A stretch of 64,000 nt of DNA from CAYTPI01 sp964439625 (GCA_964439625.1 CAYTPI010000001.1:62001-126000); one strand, 5' to 3'; shown: positions 16,159-25,614, counted from the stretch's first letter. The notes: generated by a model from the sequence alone, not told the origin. A program made the numbers and translations.

Positions 16159-17430
16159 GTGAGAATCAAGAAGACGGTGTTGTCATTTGTATTATCCTTA
16201 GCGTTCGCCCTGCTGATTGCTGGCTGTGCGGTGGTTGAGGCAGGCTCAGTCGAAGAACCAGTCGAGGTTGAGAAAATCGCTGCGCTAGAGGCGGAAATAA
16301 CAGACCAGACCTCGGTTGATATCGTCGCCGAGAGGCCAGTTGACCCAACCTGTAGCTACAATGGCGACTATAACGCGGGGGCAAACACCTGCACGTGTGA
16401 TCCTGGCTGGTTTGGCGCTTCTTGCCAACGCTTGCACGTCGGGCCGGCTCAAGTCAATAGTGGCTACCGTCCGGAAGGATTTGACTCATGGGGGGCGGCT
16501 GTGCTACTGGATGAAGAGACAGGCCTCTACCACATGTGGGTATCGCAGATTGCTAACCACTGTGACATTACTTACTGGGCCCGTAATTCAATGACGGTGC
16601 ATGCAACATCAGTCTCACCAGATGGGCCGTTTACCTACGTAGATGATGCCTTCCCTGTGATGACACACGAGATTGACGTGCAGCGCGGGCCAAACGGTGA
16701 ATGGATTGCGTTCTTCACGGGTGGGCTTGATCAAAATGGACAGGTTGGGCCGTCTGAGTATGGGCCAGCCTGCGATTGTGACCCCCAGACTCAAGAGCCG
16801 CTTCCTGGTGAATGTGAAACAGGGGCATCGACGGAGCCAACGCTGCTGTCAATCGCGCAATCACCCAATGGGCCTTGGTCTGACCCAATCGTGATCATCG
16901 ACCCAGCGCCCTTGCCTGATGGCATCGACACCAATTTCAGTGCGGCAATCCTCGATGATGGTTCGCTGGTTGGGCTGTGGCGCACATATCCCGGCGCGTC
17001 GCAGGTGCACTGGGTCACTGCATCAAATTATGCCGACCCAAGCACGTATGTCTTCCAAGATGATGAAACACCCCTGTTGCCACCCCCATATGATGGCTTC
17101 ACCGTCGAGGGCTTGGAGGATATGTTCGTCTGGCACGCTGCCAACCGCGGTGTTTTCCATGCCATCTTCCATGATATGGTCGTACCACCTGGTGCAGCGT
17201 TCTATGATGGGCTGGGGCATGCTTATTCCCTTGATGGTACAACGTGGGTCTACACCGGTGAGGCGGCGACATCTCGCGCTGTACTGGTCGATGGAACTGT
17301 GTTGTATTCCGCACGGGCCCGCCCACACCTGATCTTTGAGAATGGCCTGATTACACATTTGATCAGTGCCGAGCAAGGTACGGAAGATGGTTTCGACTAC
17401 ACGTTGATCGAGCCAATCATTCTAGAATAA
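16159..17430 (+). CDS. Lipoprotein with EGF-like module and five-bladed-propeller glycosidase-like domain
   Basis: The GTG start has GGAG 7 bases upstream. The signal peptide ends LLIAGC (lipidated Cys). At about residues 66-93 is an EGF-like module with the pattern C-x8-9-C-x-C-x8-C (CSYNGDYNAGANTCTCDPGW, then GASC). The remainder (about 95-423) has repeated blade-like units (GLYHMWVSQIANHC, GEWIAFFTGG, GSLVGLWRTYP, GVFHAIFHD), as in the GH43/GH32-type five-bladed propellers or related sugar-binding proteins. Putative acidic catalytic residues cannot be assigned by eye. EGF modules are typical of eukaryotic extracellular proteins, so this layout is unusual in a bacterium. Confidence 0.65.
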   Translation: MRIKKTVLSFVLSLAFALLIAGCAVVEAGSVEEPVEVEKIAALEAEITDQTSVDIVAERPVDPTCSYNGDYNAGANTCTCDPGWFGASCQRLHVGPAQVNSGYRPEGFDSWGAAVLLDEETGLYHMWVSQIANHCDITYWARNSMTVHATSVSPDGPFTYVDDAFPVMTHEIDVQRGPNGEWIAFFTGGLDQNGQVGPSEYGPACDCDPQTQEPLPGECETGASTEPTLLSIAQSPNGPWSDPIVIIDPAPLPDGIDTNFSAAILDDGSLVGLWRTYPGASQVHWVTASNYADPSTYVFQDDETPLLPPPYDGFTVEGLEDMFVWHAANRGVFHAIFHDMVVPPGAAFYDGLGHAYSLDGTTWVYTGEAATSRAVLVDGTVLYSARARPHLIFENGLITHLISAEQGTEDGFDYTLIEPIILE

Positions 17431-17460
17431 TCAAGGGCTGTGGGGGTAGCTTGCCTCCGC

Positions 17461-18420
17461 CTAGAGACGGTCACCATAAGTCTCTTGTAGGGCTTTCACA
17501 AGCTGGTACAGCATCAGGTTGACGGGGGTCTCTAAGCCGACTTCAGTGCCCGCATGGACGACGGCCCCATTGATCATCTCGATCTCAGTAGTGGTCCGGC
17601 GGAGCGCATCTTGTAACATTGAGGATGTGTTCTCTGCCGTCTTAAAAGCGATGGCGGCGGCTTCTTCACCCGCATCTTTGTAAGGCAGTTCGATTCCTAA
17701 TGCAGCAGCGACTGCGGCAGCTTCGTTGGCCGCCGCCCGCATAATCGACTGTGTATAGGAGTCTTCTAGCGCCACCAGCGTGCCGTTCTTGACGGACAAC
17801 AGCGCCGTCAAGGGGTTGATTGCCGCGTTGATCACCAGCTTGGCCCACAGCACGCTGTCAATGTTGGTGGTGGTCACCACATCCAACCCAGCCTGCTCGC
17901 AAAGCTCAGCTAATTGTGTGACGCGTGCGTCCACGGCAGGACGTGTCGCCAAGTAAAGCACACCCTCACCCCCGAAGCGCAGTACACCGGGTTGTTCAAT
18001 GGTGGCACCCATGGTGGTGGTACCCAAGGCCGTCCGCGCCTCGCCGATTTGGGCCGCCGCCGCCTCGAAGTTGCCAATCCCATTTTGGATCGGCACACAT
18101 AGGCCGTCTTCCTTGAGCAACCCACTGGCGACCTTAGCAGCGCGTTCTGTTTGGGTAGATTTCGTCAAAATCAGGGCGAAATCGGCCTCTTCAAGTCCTT
18201 CTGGGGTGGCCTGTGCTTTGAGGTCAATGTGGCGGTCGAAGCGCTCTTGCGGAAATTTAATCGTCAGGCGGCGGTTGTTCAACAACTTGATCTGCTCGGG
18301 CCAAGTCCCCACCAGCGTAACGTCTGCCTGTGGCGTCAGGTAAGAGCCAAACAGACAGCCCATCGCGCCGACACCAAAAATTACGATGCGTGCGGGTTGT
18401 TCGCTGGTTTGCTCTGCCAT
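17461..18420 (-). CDS. panE: 2-dehydropantoate 2-reductase (ketopantoate reductase)
   Basis: Catalyses NADPH-dependent reduction of ketopantoate to pantoate in coenzyme A biosynthesis. The N-terminal Rossmann motif is GVGAMG (residues 16-21). The catalytic-Lys motif LWAKLVINAAINP is near residue 195, and ALILTKSTQT and CVPIQNGIGN are typical of the ApbA/PanE family. The 319-residue length is normal. Many family members reduce other 2-oxo acids, and no other pantothenate gene is adjacent, so the substrate is likely but not certain. Confidence 0.82.
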   Translation of the reverse strand: MAEQTSEQPARIVIFGVGAMGCLFGSYLTPQADVTLVGTWPEQIKLLNNRRLTIKFPQERFDRHIDLKAQATPEGLEEADFALILTKSTQTERAAKVASGLLKEDGLCVPIQNGIGNFEAAAAQIGEARTALGTTTMGATIEQPGVLRFGGEGVLYLATRPAVDARVTQLAELCEQAGLDVVTTTNIDSVLWAKLVINAAINPLTALLSVKNGTLVALEDSYTQSIMRAAANEAAAVAAALGIELPYKDAGEEAAAIAFKTAENTSSMLQDALRRTTTEIEMINGAVVHAGTEVGLETPVNLMLYQLVKALQETYGDRL

Positions 18421-18486
18421 GGACGATCATCTCCATTTACTTGTTTAGGATTCTGGTTCAACTATTATAACGGTCGAACACGCGCT

Positions 18487-19947
18487 TCAAAACAGTTGTC
18501 GCACTTGCTGATCGGGTGTGTGGGCTACAGACTGCCTACGCTTTAGTAGAATAAACCCCAAGGCTACAATACCGTAGCCAGCCCACAGGAGGGGTACGTT
18601 TGCTATATTTGGAAAGACGGTGCCCCAAATTAGCAGGATATTGCTAGGTGATGCGGCTAATGGTGCCAGCATATCCGGGGTCAGGTCATAGTTCCATGAG
18701 AAGGCAATGTGCCGGAACTGCTGCTGGATTGAGACGAACAGCAGACCACAGGTGATCATGATGCCAGCAGCACGTACCCACTGATTGCGCTGCTCAAACA
18801 CCCAACTGATCCCAAAGGCTACTCCGATAAACCAAAGCGGCAGAACCGATGTGATGTAGCGTCCGTCGTTGGTCAGTGGGTTGAAGGTCGTGCTGGTTGC
18901 GAATAACCCTAGATAGAGCACAAACAGAGCGAAAATGAAGCTAGCGGCTGACGTGTGGCGCTTCAGTGCGATGAGCCAACCAAACAAACCGATCAACGCA
19001 ATGGGGCTCAGCAAGAACAACCCTTGATTTGGGTCATCAGGCACGAACCACAACAGCGCCTGTAATCCATACAATAGGGGTGTTGTAAACGTAGCTGAGA
19101 GGTTCTCGTTTTCGGGCCAGAGGATGGTATCTGCGTAGAAGCGTGAGAATTCGAGCGGCCCGCCAAAGTTGACGGTATTGTAAACCAGCAAAAATGCGAC
19201 TGGCACAAGCGCCGCACCGACCAGTACCGACCACCAGCGGATTGTGCCCGTGTTGCGGGGTAAGCGAGCCAGCAAAAGATACAACCCCACAATCACGACG
19301 AAGGGCACATTTGTATACTCGACCAATGGCGCGAACCCCAGCACAAAGCCTAACAGTAAGGCATCCCGCAGACGCAGTGACTCTGTGCGAATGGCCCGCA
19401 ATGCGCCGTAAAGAGCTACAGTCAGCACTAACGCAGAAGCCGCGTGTGAGTATAGGACTGTGCCATACTTCCAGATGGTGGTACCGAGTGCTAGCGCCAG
19501 CGTCGCTAAAGCTGCCGCTCGGATTGATACGTCAAATACATGCCGCAGCAGCAAATAGAAAAGCGTCATAGCCAGCGCAGCACTCAGCGCAGCACCCAGC
19601 ACCGCATAGATCACTTGTGCGTGACCTGCGTCATGCTTTGATGGCACGTCAACCAGTGGTATGGGGCCGATGTACCCAAGAGCGTACAGTGGCGCACTCA
19701 GTAAGGCCGTCCCCGGTGGCCTATCTGAATAGTACTGCCCGTCTCGAGTCGCGTAGTCTTGATTTTCGGTAAAAGAAAGATAGGGGTCAATCCGGAAGGA
19801 GCGATCATCGACTAAGGCGCGTACCAAGGCATAGTGCGATCCATCATTGCTTGATGTAATCCCGGAGATAGTAGCAAAGTAGACTGATGACAGCACAATA
19901 AAAATGAGTACTGCGATGTGTTTATCCACCGAAAAGTGACGATTCAT
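18487..19947 (-). CDS. GT-C-type integral membrane glycosyltransferase or mannosyltransferase-like protein
   Basis: A 486-residue protein with about 10-12 hydrophobic segments. The first extracytoplasmic loop carries SSNDGSHYAL (the acidic residue expected for a GT-C transferase) and QYYSDRPPGTALL, a motif seen in the PMT/ArnT (GT39/GT83) clan. These enzymes transfer sugars from polyprenyl phosphate donors to lipids or proteins on the outer face of the membrane. No donor or acceptor can be inferred. It stands alone, divergent from the lipoprotein at 20034. Confidence 0.65.
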   Translation of the reverse strand: MNRHFSVDKHIAVLIFIVLSSVYFATISGITSSNDGSHYALVRALVDDRSFRIDPYLSFTENQDYATRDGQYYSDRPPGTALLSAPLYALGYIGPIPLVDVPSKHDAGHAQVIYAVLGAALSAALAMTLFYLLLRHVFDVSIRAAALATLALALGTTIWKYGTVLYSHAASALVLTVALYGALRAIRTESLRLRDALLLGFVLGFAPLVEYTNVPFVVIVGLYLLLARLPRNTGTIRWWSVLVGAALVPVAFLLVYNTVNFGGPLEFSRFYADTILWPENENLSATFTTPLLYGLQALLWFVPDDPNQGLFLLSPIALIGLFGWLIALKRHTSAASFIFALFVLYLGLFATSTTFNPLTNDGRYITSVLPLWFIGVAFGISWVFEQRNQWVRAAGIMITCGLLFVSIQQQFRHIAFSWNYDLTPDMLAPLAASPSNILLIWGTVFPNIANVPLLWAGYGIVALGFILLKRRQSVAHTPDQQVRQLF

Positions 19948-20033
19948 AGCGCGCAGTGTAGCAAAATTTCGAGTTAACTACTATTTTTATGTGCGTTACG
20001 AGCAACTGACCTTCTGAAGATATACGGTTCTTC

Positions 20034-21254
20034 ATGCGACCTCATTTGCGTAGTCTGTTTTTTGGATTTGTTGTGCTGGCTTTGACTGGATGTACCGGAG
20101 GCAGCTTGGAACCGACTCCCAGACCAACTACCGAGGCTTACGCCTACAGCCTGACTCAAGAAGCCCTGCCGCGGCACTTACGGGACGCGCAGTTTGAGGC
20201 AGCCTCAACGCTTGAGGCAGAGGAAGGTTTGACTGTTGCTGAGTATATGGAGGTGCAGGCGCCAACGCCCACATATATACCGCTGCCCACCGAAGAGAAC
20301 CTGCTGCCGCCCCTACTGCCGTACCCCAACCAACCTATGAGCGATGGCTTGTTGCTGGCGCGCCTTGGGGTCGCCGAATGCCGCGGCATGGGGCCACGTC
20401 GTGATCAGTGCCACTTTTCGGTCATGTCTACGGTAATGACGCGCATCAAGTATCGGTTTGTTAGTGACGGCACAGTCTACGGCACGCTTGATTGGGGTGT
20501 TGATGGCACCCAGCCGCAGTTTGTGCCATGGGTCACGCGAGGCTGCAATGGGATTTCAGCCGCAGCCTGTAACGATAACGAACCAATCCAGTGGGCGGTG
20601 GATAACGCTTATGCCTTTTTGGCTGGGCAGACGATGCCGGGTACCTGTAACGGTTACGTTTACTATAATTCGATTCCCGGCGGCGAAAATGAATGCTTGC
20701 TGACGGGGAGCGGTCAGTTTGTAGAGTTCTTCCAACAGTATGACGACTCGGTGCCGGGGCCGCGTACCGTTCCGCCGACATTCACACCAGCCCCCACACC
20801 GACGGCTACGCCCCGGGTTGGGGCTCAATTCACTGAAGGCATCTTACTGACGGATTTGGGCATTGCCCAATGTCGTGAGTTCCGCGGAGACATCCGTGAT
20901 CTATGCCACCTCTCCCTGATCTCGCTGGTGTACGCTCGGATAGCAGCCGAATACAAAAGTGATGGCACCCTCTACGGCACGCTAGCTCATAATATTGGTA
21001 TTGGCACACCCGCTTTCGACCCGTGGATCACCTATAGCTGTGACCCCGTTTACACGGAAACCTGCCTTGACAATGTCGATACCGAATGGGCGCTCGAAAA
21101 CGCCTATGCCTATCTCTCTAACCAACCGTTGGACGGGGCCTGTACCGACTTCCTCGAATACACACGCGTGCCAGATCAGAACAATAGTTGTATTTTGCAG
21201 CAGGGCGGCCTGTACATTGGCTTCCATACCCCGCTCGAATCGCAAGTAGACTGA
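20034..21254 (+). CDS. Lipoprotein with two copies of a cysteine-rich domain, distantly SleB-like
   Basis: Signal peptide with lipobox ALTGC, then a Pro/Thr-rich linker, domain 1 (about 105-235), a second Pro/Thr linker and domain 2 (about 265-402). The domains align with each other: LLLARLGVAECRG with ILLTDLGIAQCRE; QCHFSVMSTVMTRI with LCHLSLISLVYARI; SDGTVYGTLDW with SDGTLYGTLAH; FVPWVTRGC with FDPWITYSC; WAVDNAYAFLAGQ with WALENAYAYLSNQ. The Cys positions are conserved, suggesting disulphides. The pattern (helix with E-C-R-G, then a V-x-R turn and a Q-F-x-PW segment) loosely recalls SleB cell-wall hydrolases. Copy 1 keeps Glu and copy 2 has Gln. Function unknown. Confidence 0.55.
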   Translation: MRPHLRSLFFGFVVLALTGCTGGSLEPTPRPTTEAYAYSLTQEALPRHLRDAQFEAASTLEAEEGLTVAEYMEVQAPTPTYIPLPTEENLLPPLLPYPNQPMSDGLLLARLGVAECRGMGPRRDQCHFSVMSTVMTRIKYRFVSDGTVYGTLDWGVDGTQPQFVPWVTRGCNGISAAACNDNEPIQWAVDNAYAFLAGQTMPGTCNGYVYYNSIPGGENECLLTGSGQFVEFFQQYDDSVPGPRTVPPTFTPAPTPTATPRVGAQFTEGILLTDLGIAQCREFRGDIRDLCHLSLISLVYARIAAEYKSDGTLYGTLAHNIGIGTPAFDPWITYSCDPVYTETCLDNVDTEWALENAYAYLSNQPLDGACTDFLEYTRVPDQNNSCILQQGGLYIGFHTPLESQVD

Positions 21255-21320
21255 GATAACTACTGCTACCCTCTCTAGGGTACACTCTACGCTAGATTAA
21301 CTTTATTAGGGGATATACCT

Positions 21321-22517
21321 TTGCAAACCGAGTCGGATAACCGTCTCAATTACATTCGCTTGGTCTCTTACTATCTTGGATTTTTGGGGCTGGGCGCGAC
21401 TCTGGTTGCGATTGGCCCAACCCTGCCCGATCTGGCAGAGCAAACGGGTGTGACGCTAGCCGCTGCGGGTTTTCTGTTTACCATTCGCTCGGTTGGCTCG
21501 GTGATCGGTGCCAGCAATGCCAGTTGGATCTATAAAAAACTGCGCGCTCACCATATGATCGCGATTGCTCTGTCGATTCTAGCGATCACCATCGCCCTGA
21601 CTCCTTTGATCCCTAGTTTTTGGTTGTTGTGCGTTGTGTTGTTGATCATGGGGTTTGGCTCTGACCTGATGCAAGTTGGTGGAACCAGTTCCATTATGCG
21701 GATGTTTAGGGGCAAGGTTGGTCCTTACATGAACGCACAAGGGGTGGCCTTTGGCATTGGTATGTTGATTGCGCCCGTGCTCGTGTTAGAACTGCTGCTG
21801 CGAACTGGAGAACTGCGTTACGGCTATTGGGTGTTGGCTCTGTTGTTCGTCCCAACGATCATCGCTGTGCTGCGCCTGCCAGACCCACCCATGACTTCAG
21901 CCGAGGCGACAATCAAAGGGACGCGTGAGGGCTACCGTATGGTTATTTCGGCGGCGATCTTTCTGTCGTTAGTGGTTGGCATCGAAGTGACCGTTGCTGG
22001 TTGGGTAGCGACATATGCAACCACGCTTGGCTTAATGCCCCGGTCGGCAGCCGGCCTACTGACGTCTGCGTTTCTCGGCATGATTATGGTAGGTCGCTTT
22101 TTGGCTATCCCAGTCAGCGGCGTGCTTAATTTACGTGCTCTCTTATCTATCTTGCTGTTGGGGTGTATTGGAAGTGTTGCTATCCTGATTTGGATACCTG
22201 GGAATACGACGCTTTGGGGGGCGATTATGCTGTTTGGTACAGTATTTGGCCCGCTCTTTCCGACGATGCTCGGCTACGTTGAGCAGCGAGTGCCCGTCAC
22301 AGGAAGCATGAACAGCATCTACTTTATTGGTGGCGCTACTGGCGCGATGATCTATCCTTGGGTGGCAGGCCAACTGTTTGTGAATGTTGCACCGACAACC
22401 TTATTCCGGATGGTCTTGGTGATGATATTGGCAGCCGTCGTCATCTTTGGGGTGTTGTTGTACCCCAAACGTGATGCACACATTGACCCACTGTCGGCTT
22501 CTGTATCCGCTAAATAA
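21321..22517 (+). CDS. MFS transporter
   Basis: A 398-residue protein with about 12 hydrophobic helices in two halves. The TTG start has AGGGG about 8 bases upstream. Features of the major facilitator fold: the inter-helix 2-3 loop with Lys/Arg (WIYKKLRAHH), a Gly-rich helix 4 (LIMGFGSDLMQVGG) and a second half with GLLTSAFLGMIMVGRFLAIP. The closest look is to the fucose-permease/FucP-like group, but the substrate cannot be deduced. It ends one base before the stop codon of the opposing kinase gene. Confidence 0.8.
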   Translation: MQTESDNRLNYIRLVSYYLGFLGLGATLVAIGPTLPDLAEQTGVTLAAAGFLFTIRSVGSVIGASNASWIYKKLRAHHMIAIALSILAITIALTPLIPSFWLLCVVLLIMGFGSDLMQVGGTSSIMRMFRGKVGPYMNAQGVAFGIGMLIAPVLVLELLLRTGELRYGYWVLALLFVPTIIAVLRLPDPPMTSAEATIKGTREGYRMVISAAIFLSLVVGIEVTVAGWVATYATTLGLMPRSAAGLLTSAFLGMIMVGRFLAIPVSGVLNLRALLSILLLGCIGSVAILIWIPGNTTLWGAIMLFGTVFGPLFPTMLGYVEQRVPVTGSMNSIYFIGGATGAMIYPWVAGQLFVNVAPTTLFRMVLVMILAAVVIFGVLLYPKRDAHIDPLSASVSAK

Positions 22518-23669
22518 TTATATCAGCGTCGCCATATAGATAATAAATGCGAGCAGCGCTATCAGCATGATCGTCAACAGCAGTGGTATGAGTATGCTGC
22601 GCGTTTCTTCTTGAGGTTGCACCGCTGACGTCGGCTGTGATGCATAAGTTCGCGCTCTTGGCTGCGCTGTTGGGGCAGGTGTAGCCGCCTCCTGCTCGAC
22701 TTGTTCAATAGGGCGGTCAGGGGCAAAGTTATCCATCGGCTGGCCCTCCATGTCATATTGAGGGGTTAATTCTCCGGGTCGACGCGGCGGCGGGTTGTTG
22801 CCGTTTAATGTTTCCGTTGACGAATCTTCATATGGGATTGGTTCAATAACAGAGTGCCCGGCAGCGTGTGCCATCATCCGGGCAATGGCTGACGCCGTCG
22901 CTGGGCGTGCTTCAGGGTCAAAATGGAGAGCTTGGAAGAGTGCCACGATGACACCAGGCGGTAGGTCGGGGCGGTACTTGCGGATATCAACCTCATACCT
23001 GCCTTGCTTATACGCCTTCTGGAGATCATCCAGCGTTTCAGCTTCACATGGCAAACGCTGCGATAGCGCCTCGAACAGCAGCACGCCAAATGAAAAAATA
23101 TCGCTGGCAGGGGTAACTTCGCTGCCAAAGGCGACTTCTGGGGCTACATAGGGATACGCCCCGAATGTATAGCCGCCTGCACCGCCAGCAAGCCCAAAAT
23201 CTGCGAGATAAGCGTGTCCGTAAGCGTCAAAGAGAACATTGTCGGGCTTCAGATCACGATGCACGATACCTTGTTTGTGCGCGTAATCAAGGGCTTGCGC
23301 AATTGGCGGAGCGAAACTAAGCGTGCGCTTTAATGATATTAAATAGCTGGGGTTATATATATGGTCAGATAAGGTGCCGCCCGTCACGTAACCCATGGCA
23401 ATGAACGGCTGCTGGTTGTGACTGCCCACCTCATAGATCGGCAAAATATGCGGGTGTTGTAAACGAGCCGTCGCTAATGCCTCCTGCTCGAAGCGTCGGC
23501 GGGCATCCGCCGTATGGCTGTAGTTAGCGTTGATTACTTTGACGGCAACGACACGGTCAAGGTCGGCTTGATAGGCTTCATAGACGGTACCCATACCACC
23601 TGTGCCGACTTCGCGAATAAGTTGATAGCGGCCTATCCAGCCAAGATTGTAATCGGTTGTTTGCTTCAC
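22518..23669 (-). CDS. Membrane-anchored Ser/Thr protein kinase (PknB-like)
   Basis: A eukaryotic-type kinase domain covers residues 15-275. Gly-rich loop EVGTGGMGTVY (20-30), VAVKVI with the ATP Lys44, catalytic loop HRDLKPDN (137-144) and ADFG (156-159) are all intact, so it should be active. A Pro/Thr/Gln-rich linker (280-350) leads to a single C-terminal transmembrane helix (SILIPLLLTIMLIALLAFII) with almost no extracellular part. Unlike PknB, it has no PASTA repeats. The activation segment is short, with AYPYVAPEV in place of the more usual GTxxYxAPE. Substrates unknown. Confidence 0.9.
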   Translation of the reverse strand: MKQTTDYNLGWIGRYQLIREVGTGGMGTVYEAYQADLDRVVAVKVINANYSHTADARRRFEQEALATARLQHPHILPIYEVGSHNQQPFIAMGYVTGGTLSDHIYNPSYLISLKRTLSFAPPIAQALDYAHKQGIVHRDLKPDNVLFDAYGHAYLADFGLAGGAGGYTFGAYPYVAPEVAFGSEVTPASDIFSFGVLLFEALSQRLPCEAETLDDLQKAYKQGRYEVDIRKYRPDLPPGVIVALFQALHFDPEARPATASAIARMMAHAAGHSVIEPIPYEDSSTETLNGNNPPPRRPGELTPQYDMEGQPMDNFAPDRPIEQVEQEAATPAPTAQPRARTYASQPTSAVQPQEETRSILIPLLLTIMLIALLAFIIYMATLI

Positions 23670-23775
23670 GCTATGTTATTCAAAAAAGAATCGTCAGACT
23701 AGAGTGTACAAAGCGTTTGCGAGTACTGCCGTATGGCGCGTTCGATTTCCGTTTGTCAAATGTACATTAACCCTT

Positions 23776-23804
23776 TTGACAACCATATAACCCTCCGTTA
23801 ACAT
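23776..23804 (+). promoter_or_regulatory. Promoter of the SRP RNA gene
   Basis: A perfect TTGACA (23776-23781), a 17-base spacer and TAACAT (23799-23804) lie upstream of the RNA. Transcription would begin near 23811, implying a short 5' extension before the folded RNA at 23829. Confidence 0.6.
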
Positions 23805-23828
23805 ACATTCAAGCGTTTAAAGCGCATT

Positions 23829-23955
23829 GAGTGCTGCTGAAGGAGTCGGGTCCTACGCGGCGTATACCGATGAACCTGGTCAGGTCCGAGAGGAAGCAGC
23901 CATAAGACGGACCATACGGGTGCCGTAGGGTTGCCTGGCTCCCTCAGCAGCACTC
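23829..23955 (+). ncRNA. ffs: Small bacterial signal recognition particle RNA (4.5S type)
   Basis: RNA of the signal recognition particle; with Ffh it targets membrane proteins. The conserved domain IV core (GGTCAGGTCC, then GGAAGCAGCC) is at about 23878-23901. The usual GGAA tetraloop is GAGA here, still a GNRA loop. The ends pair perfectly (GAGTGCTGCTGA with TCAGCAGCACTC), so the molecule is one long hairpin of about 127 bases without an Alu domain. A T-rich stretch (TATTTTTCT) after the helix may act as terminator. No protein frame is present. Confidence 0.93.
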
Positions 23956-24027
23956 TATTTTTCTGTAGCTGAGGGCAACACCCACTACGCCCTACCTATC
24001 TTTATGCTCAACGGTTAGATTGTATTC

Positions 24028-25596
24028 ATGACCCGTCGTGATCGTTCACGCATGCCGCTCCCAGGTGAGCATCCAATTCATGTTTACGGACACAAAAAAG
24101 CACGCCGCAAAGTAAAACCCAAGTATGGGTTTATTCGTAATTTCGGCCCGCCACTGCTCTTTGTTGCTGGTATTGTTTTGTTGGCATGGTTCTGGATGAC
24201 GCTGCGAATTCCTGTCACATTGGTGGTGAATGGTCAGCCGGTAGATGTACGGACGCACCGACGGACGGTGTCTGGCGCGCTGCTGGCTGCTGGCTATGAC
24301 CCAACACAGGTCGTCTTTAGTGACCCTGACTTAACCCAGGCCATCAACCGAAATATGGTTATTACTGCAGCGATTGTGCGTCCGGTGATCGTTTATGCCG
24401 ATGGTGAACGTATCACTGTGACGACGCAGGCTACCGACCCGGCGGCGATTGTGGCAGAGGCTGGCTTAGCCTTCGGCTTGGGTGACCAAATAACTGTTTC
24501 CCGTTACGCGGCACCAACTGCCGCGGAGATAGACGCAAACCCCGAGTTGGGGTCAATTCCAGCAGTGCCGCGCGAGATCACTATTGAACGTGGGCGCACA
24601 TTGATTGTCAGTGAGACCCTACCAGATGGTACGATGAATCGCGTCAGCCTTACAACAGGAGCCAGTACCCTTGGGCCAGCGTTGCTGGATGCAGGTTATG
24701 AACTGTTTGCTGCGGATGAAGTCAACGTGCCGTTGGATGCGCCGGTCGTCCCCGGTATGGAAGTCACTATCGAGCGGTCGCTCCCTGTGACGATCATAGC
24801 GGACGGCTTGACCATGCAGCATCACACGCAGGAGACAATCGTCGCAGATATCTTAGCAGAAAATGGCCTTGCCCCCCTCACAGACGATTACACCATCCCC
24901 CAAATGCAAACCACAGTGGCACCTGGTGAAGTGATTCAATTGGTGCGCGTCACCTATGAACTAATCGAGCAGCGAGAGCCAATTCCCTTTGATGTGCGCT
25001 ACATCCCTGACCCGGAAATGAACCTAGACCAACTGGTGGAAGTTCGGCCGGGTGGAGCTGGTACGCGCGTCGTTCAAACACGTGTACGTTATGAGGATGG
25101 GCAAGTGGTGGCGCGTCTGCCGGCTGGCTCGTGGGTCGAAGCGTATCCACAGGCGCAGGTCATCGCGTATGGGACAAATATCGTGCTGCGTACTCAGACA
25201 ACGGTTGATGGTCAGATAACTTATTGGCGTAAACTGCGAATGCTGGCAACATCTTACAGTCCACTGACGGCTGGCGAGAAGCAGCCGGGCGATCCGTTTT
25301 TTGGCCTCTCGGCGACTGGGGCGGAAGTTGTTAGGGGGATTGTTGCTACCGATCCACGGGTCGTGCCGCTTGGCACCAGTGTGTACGTGCCGAACTACGG
25401 TACGGGCCTCGCGCTCGACATCGGTGGGGCCGTTAAGGGGATGCGGATCGATCTAGGGTATGACGATGCCAACCTCGTATTGTGGAACAACTGGACGGAT
25501 GTTTACCTGACGCCGCCCGTGCCGCCCCCTGATCAAATCGTCTGGGTGCTGCCTGAGATCGCAGAGATTGATGGCATACCAGCAGACAGGCCATAA
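24028..25596 (+). CDS. Cell-wall protein with DUF348 repeats, G5-like and 3D domains
   Basis: Basic cytoplasmic N-terminus, one membrane helix (about 39-58), then DUF348-like repeats (VTLVVNGQPVDVRTHRRTVS, TIERGRTLIVSE, TIERSLPVTIIADG), a G5-like region (about 330-385, RVTYELIEQREPIPF to TRVVQTRVRYEDGQ) and a C-terminal 3D domain (about 400-500). The 3D domain shows its three Asp: VATDPRVVPLGT, LALDIGG and MRIDLGYDD. The layout matches the YabE/Rpf-like proteins with MltA-like 3D folds that cleave peptidoglycan glycan strands. It should remodel the wall or outer surface. It lies downstream of the SRP RNA gene and converges on rpsA. Confidence 0.85.
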   Translation: MTRRDRSRMPLPGEHPIHVYGHKKARRKVKPKYGFIRNFGPPLLFVAGIVLLAWFWMTLRIPVTLVVNGQPVDVRTHRRTVSGALLAAGYDPTQVVFSDPDLTQAINRNMVITAAIVRPVIVYADGERITVTTQATDPAAIVAEAGLAFGLGDQITVSRYAAPTAAEIDANPELGSIPAVPREITIERGRTLIVSETLPDGTMNRVSLTTGASTLGPALLDAGYELFAADEVNVPLDAPVVPGMEVTIERSLPVTIIADGLTMQHHTQETIVADILAENGLAPLTDDYTIPQMQTTVAPGEVIQLVRVTYELIEQREPIPFDVRYIPDPEMNLDQLVEVRPGGAGTRVVQTRVRYEDGQVVARLPAGSWVEAYPQAQVIAYGTNIVLRTQTTVDGQITYWRKLRMLATSYSPLTAGEKQPGDPFFGLSATGAEVVRGIVATDPRVVPLGTSVYVPNYGTGLALDIGGAVKGMRIDLGYDDANLVLWNNWTDVYLTPPVPPPDQIVWVLPEIAEIDGIPADRP

Positions 25597-25614
25597 ATAC
25601 CAGACATATAAAAA

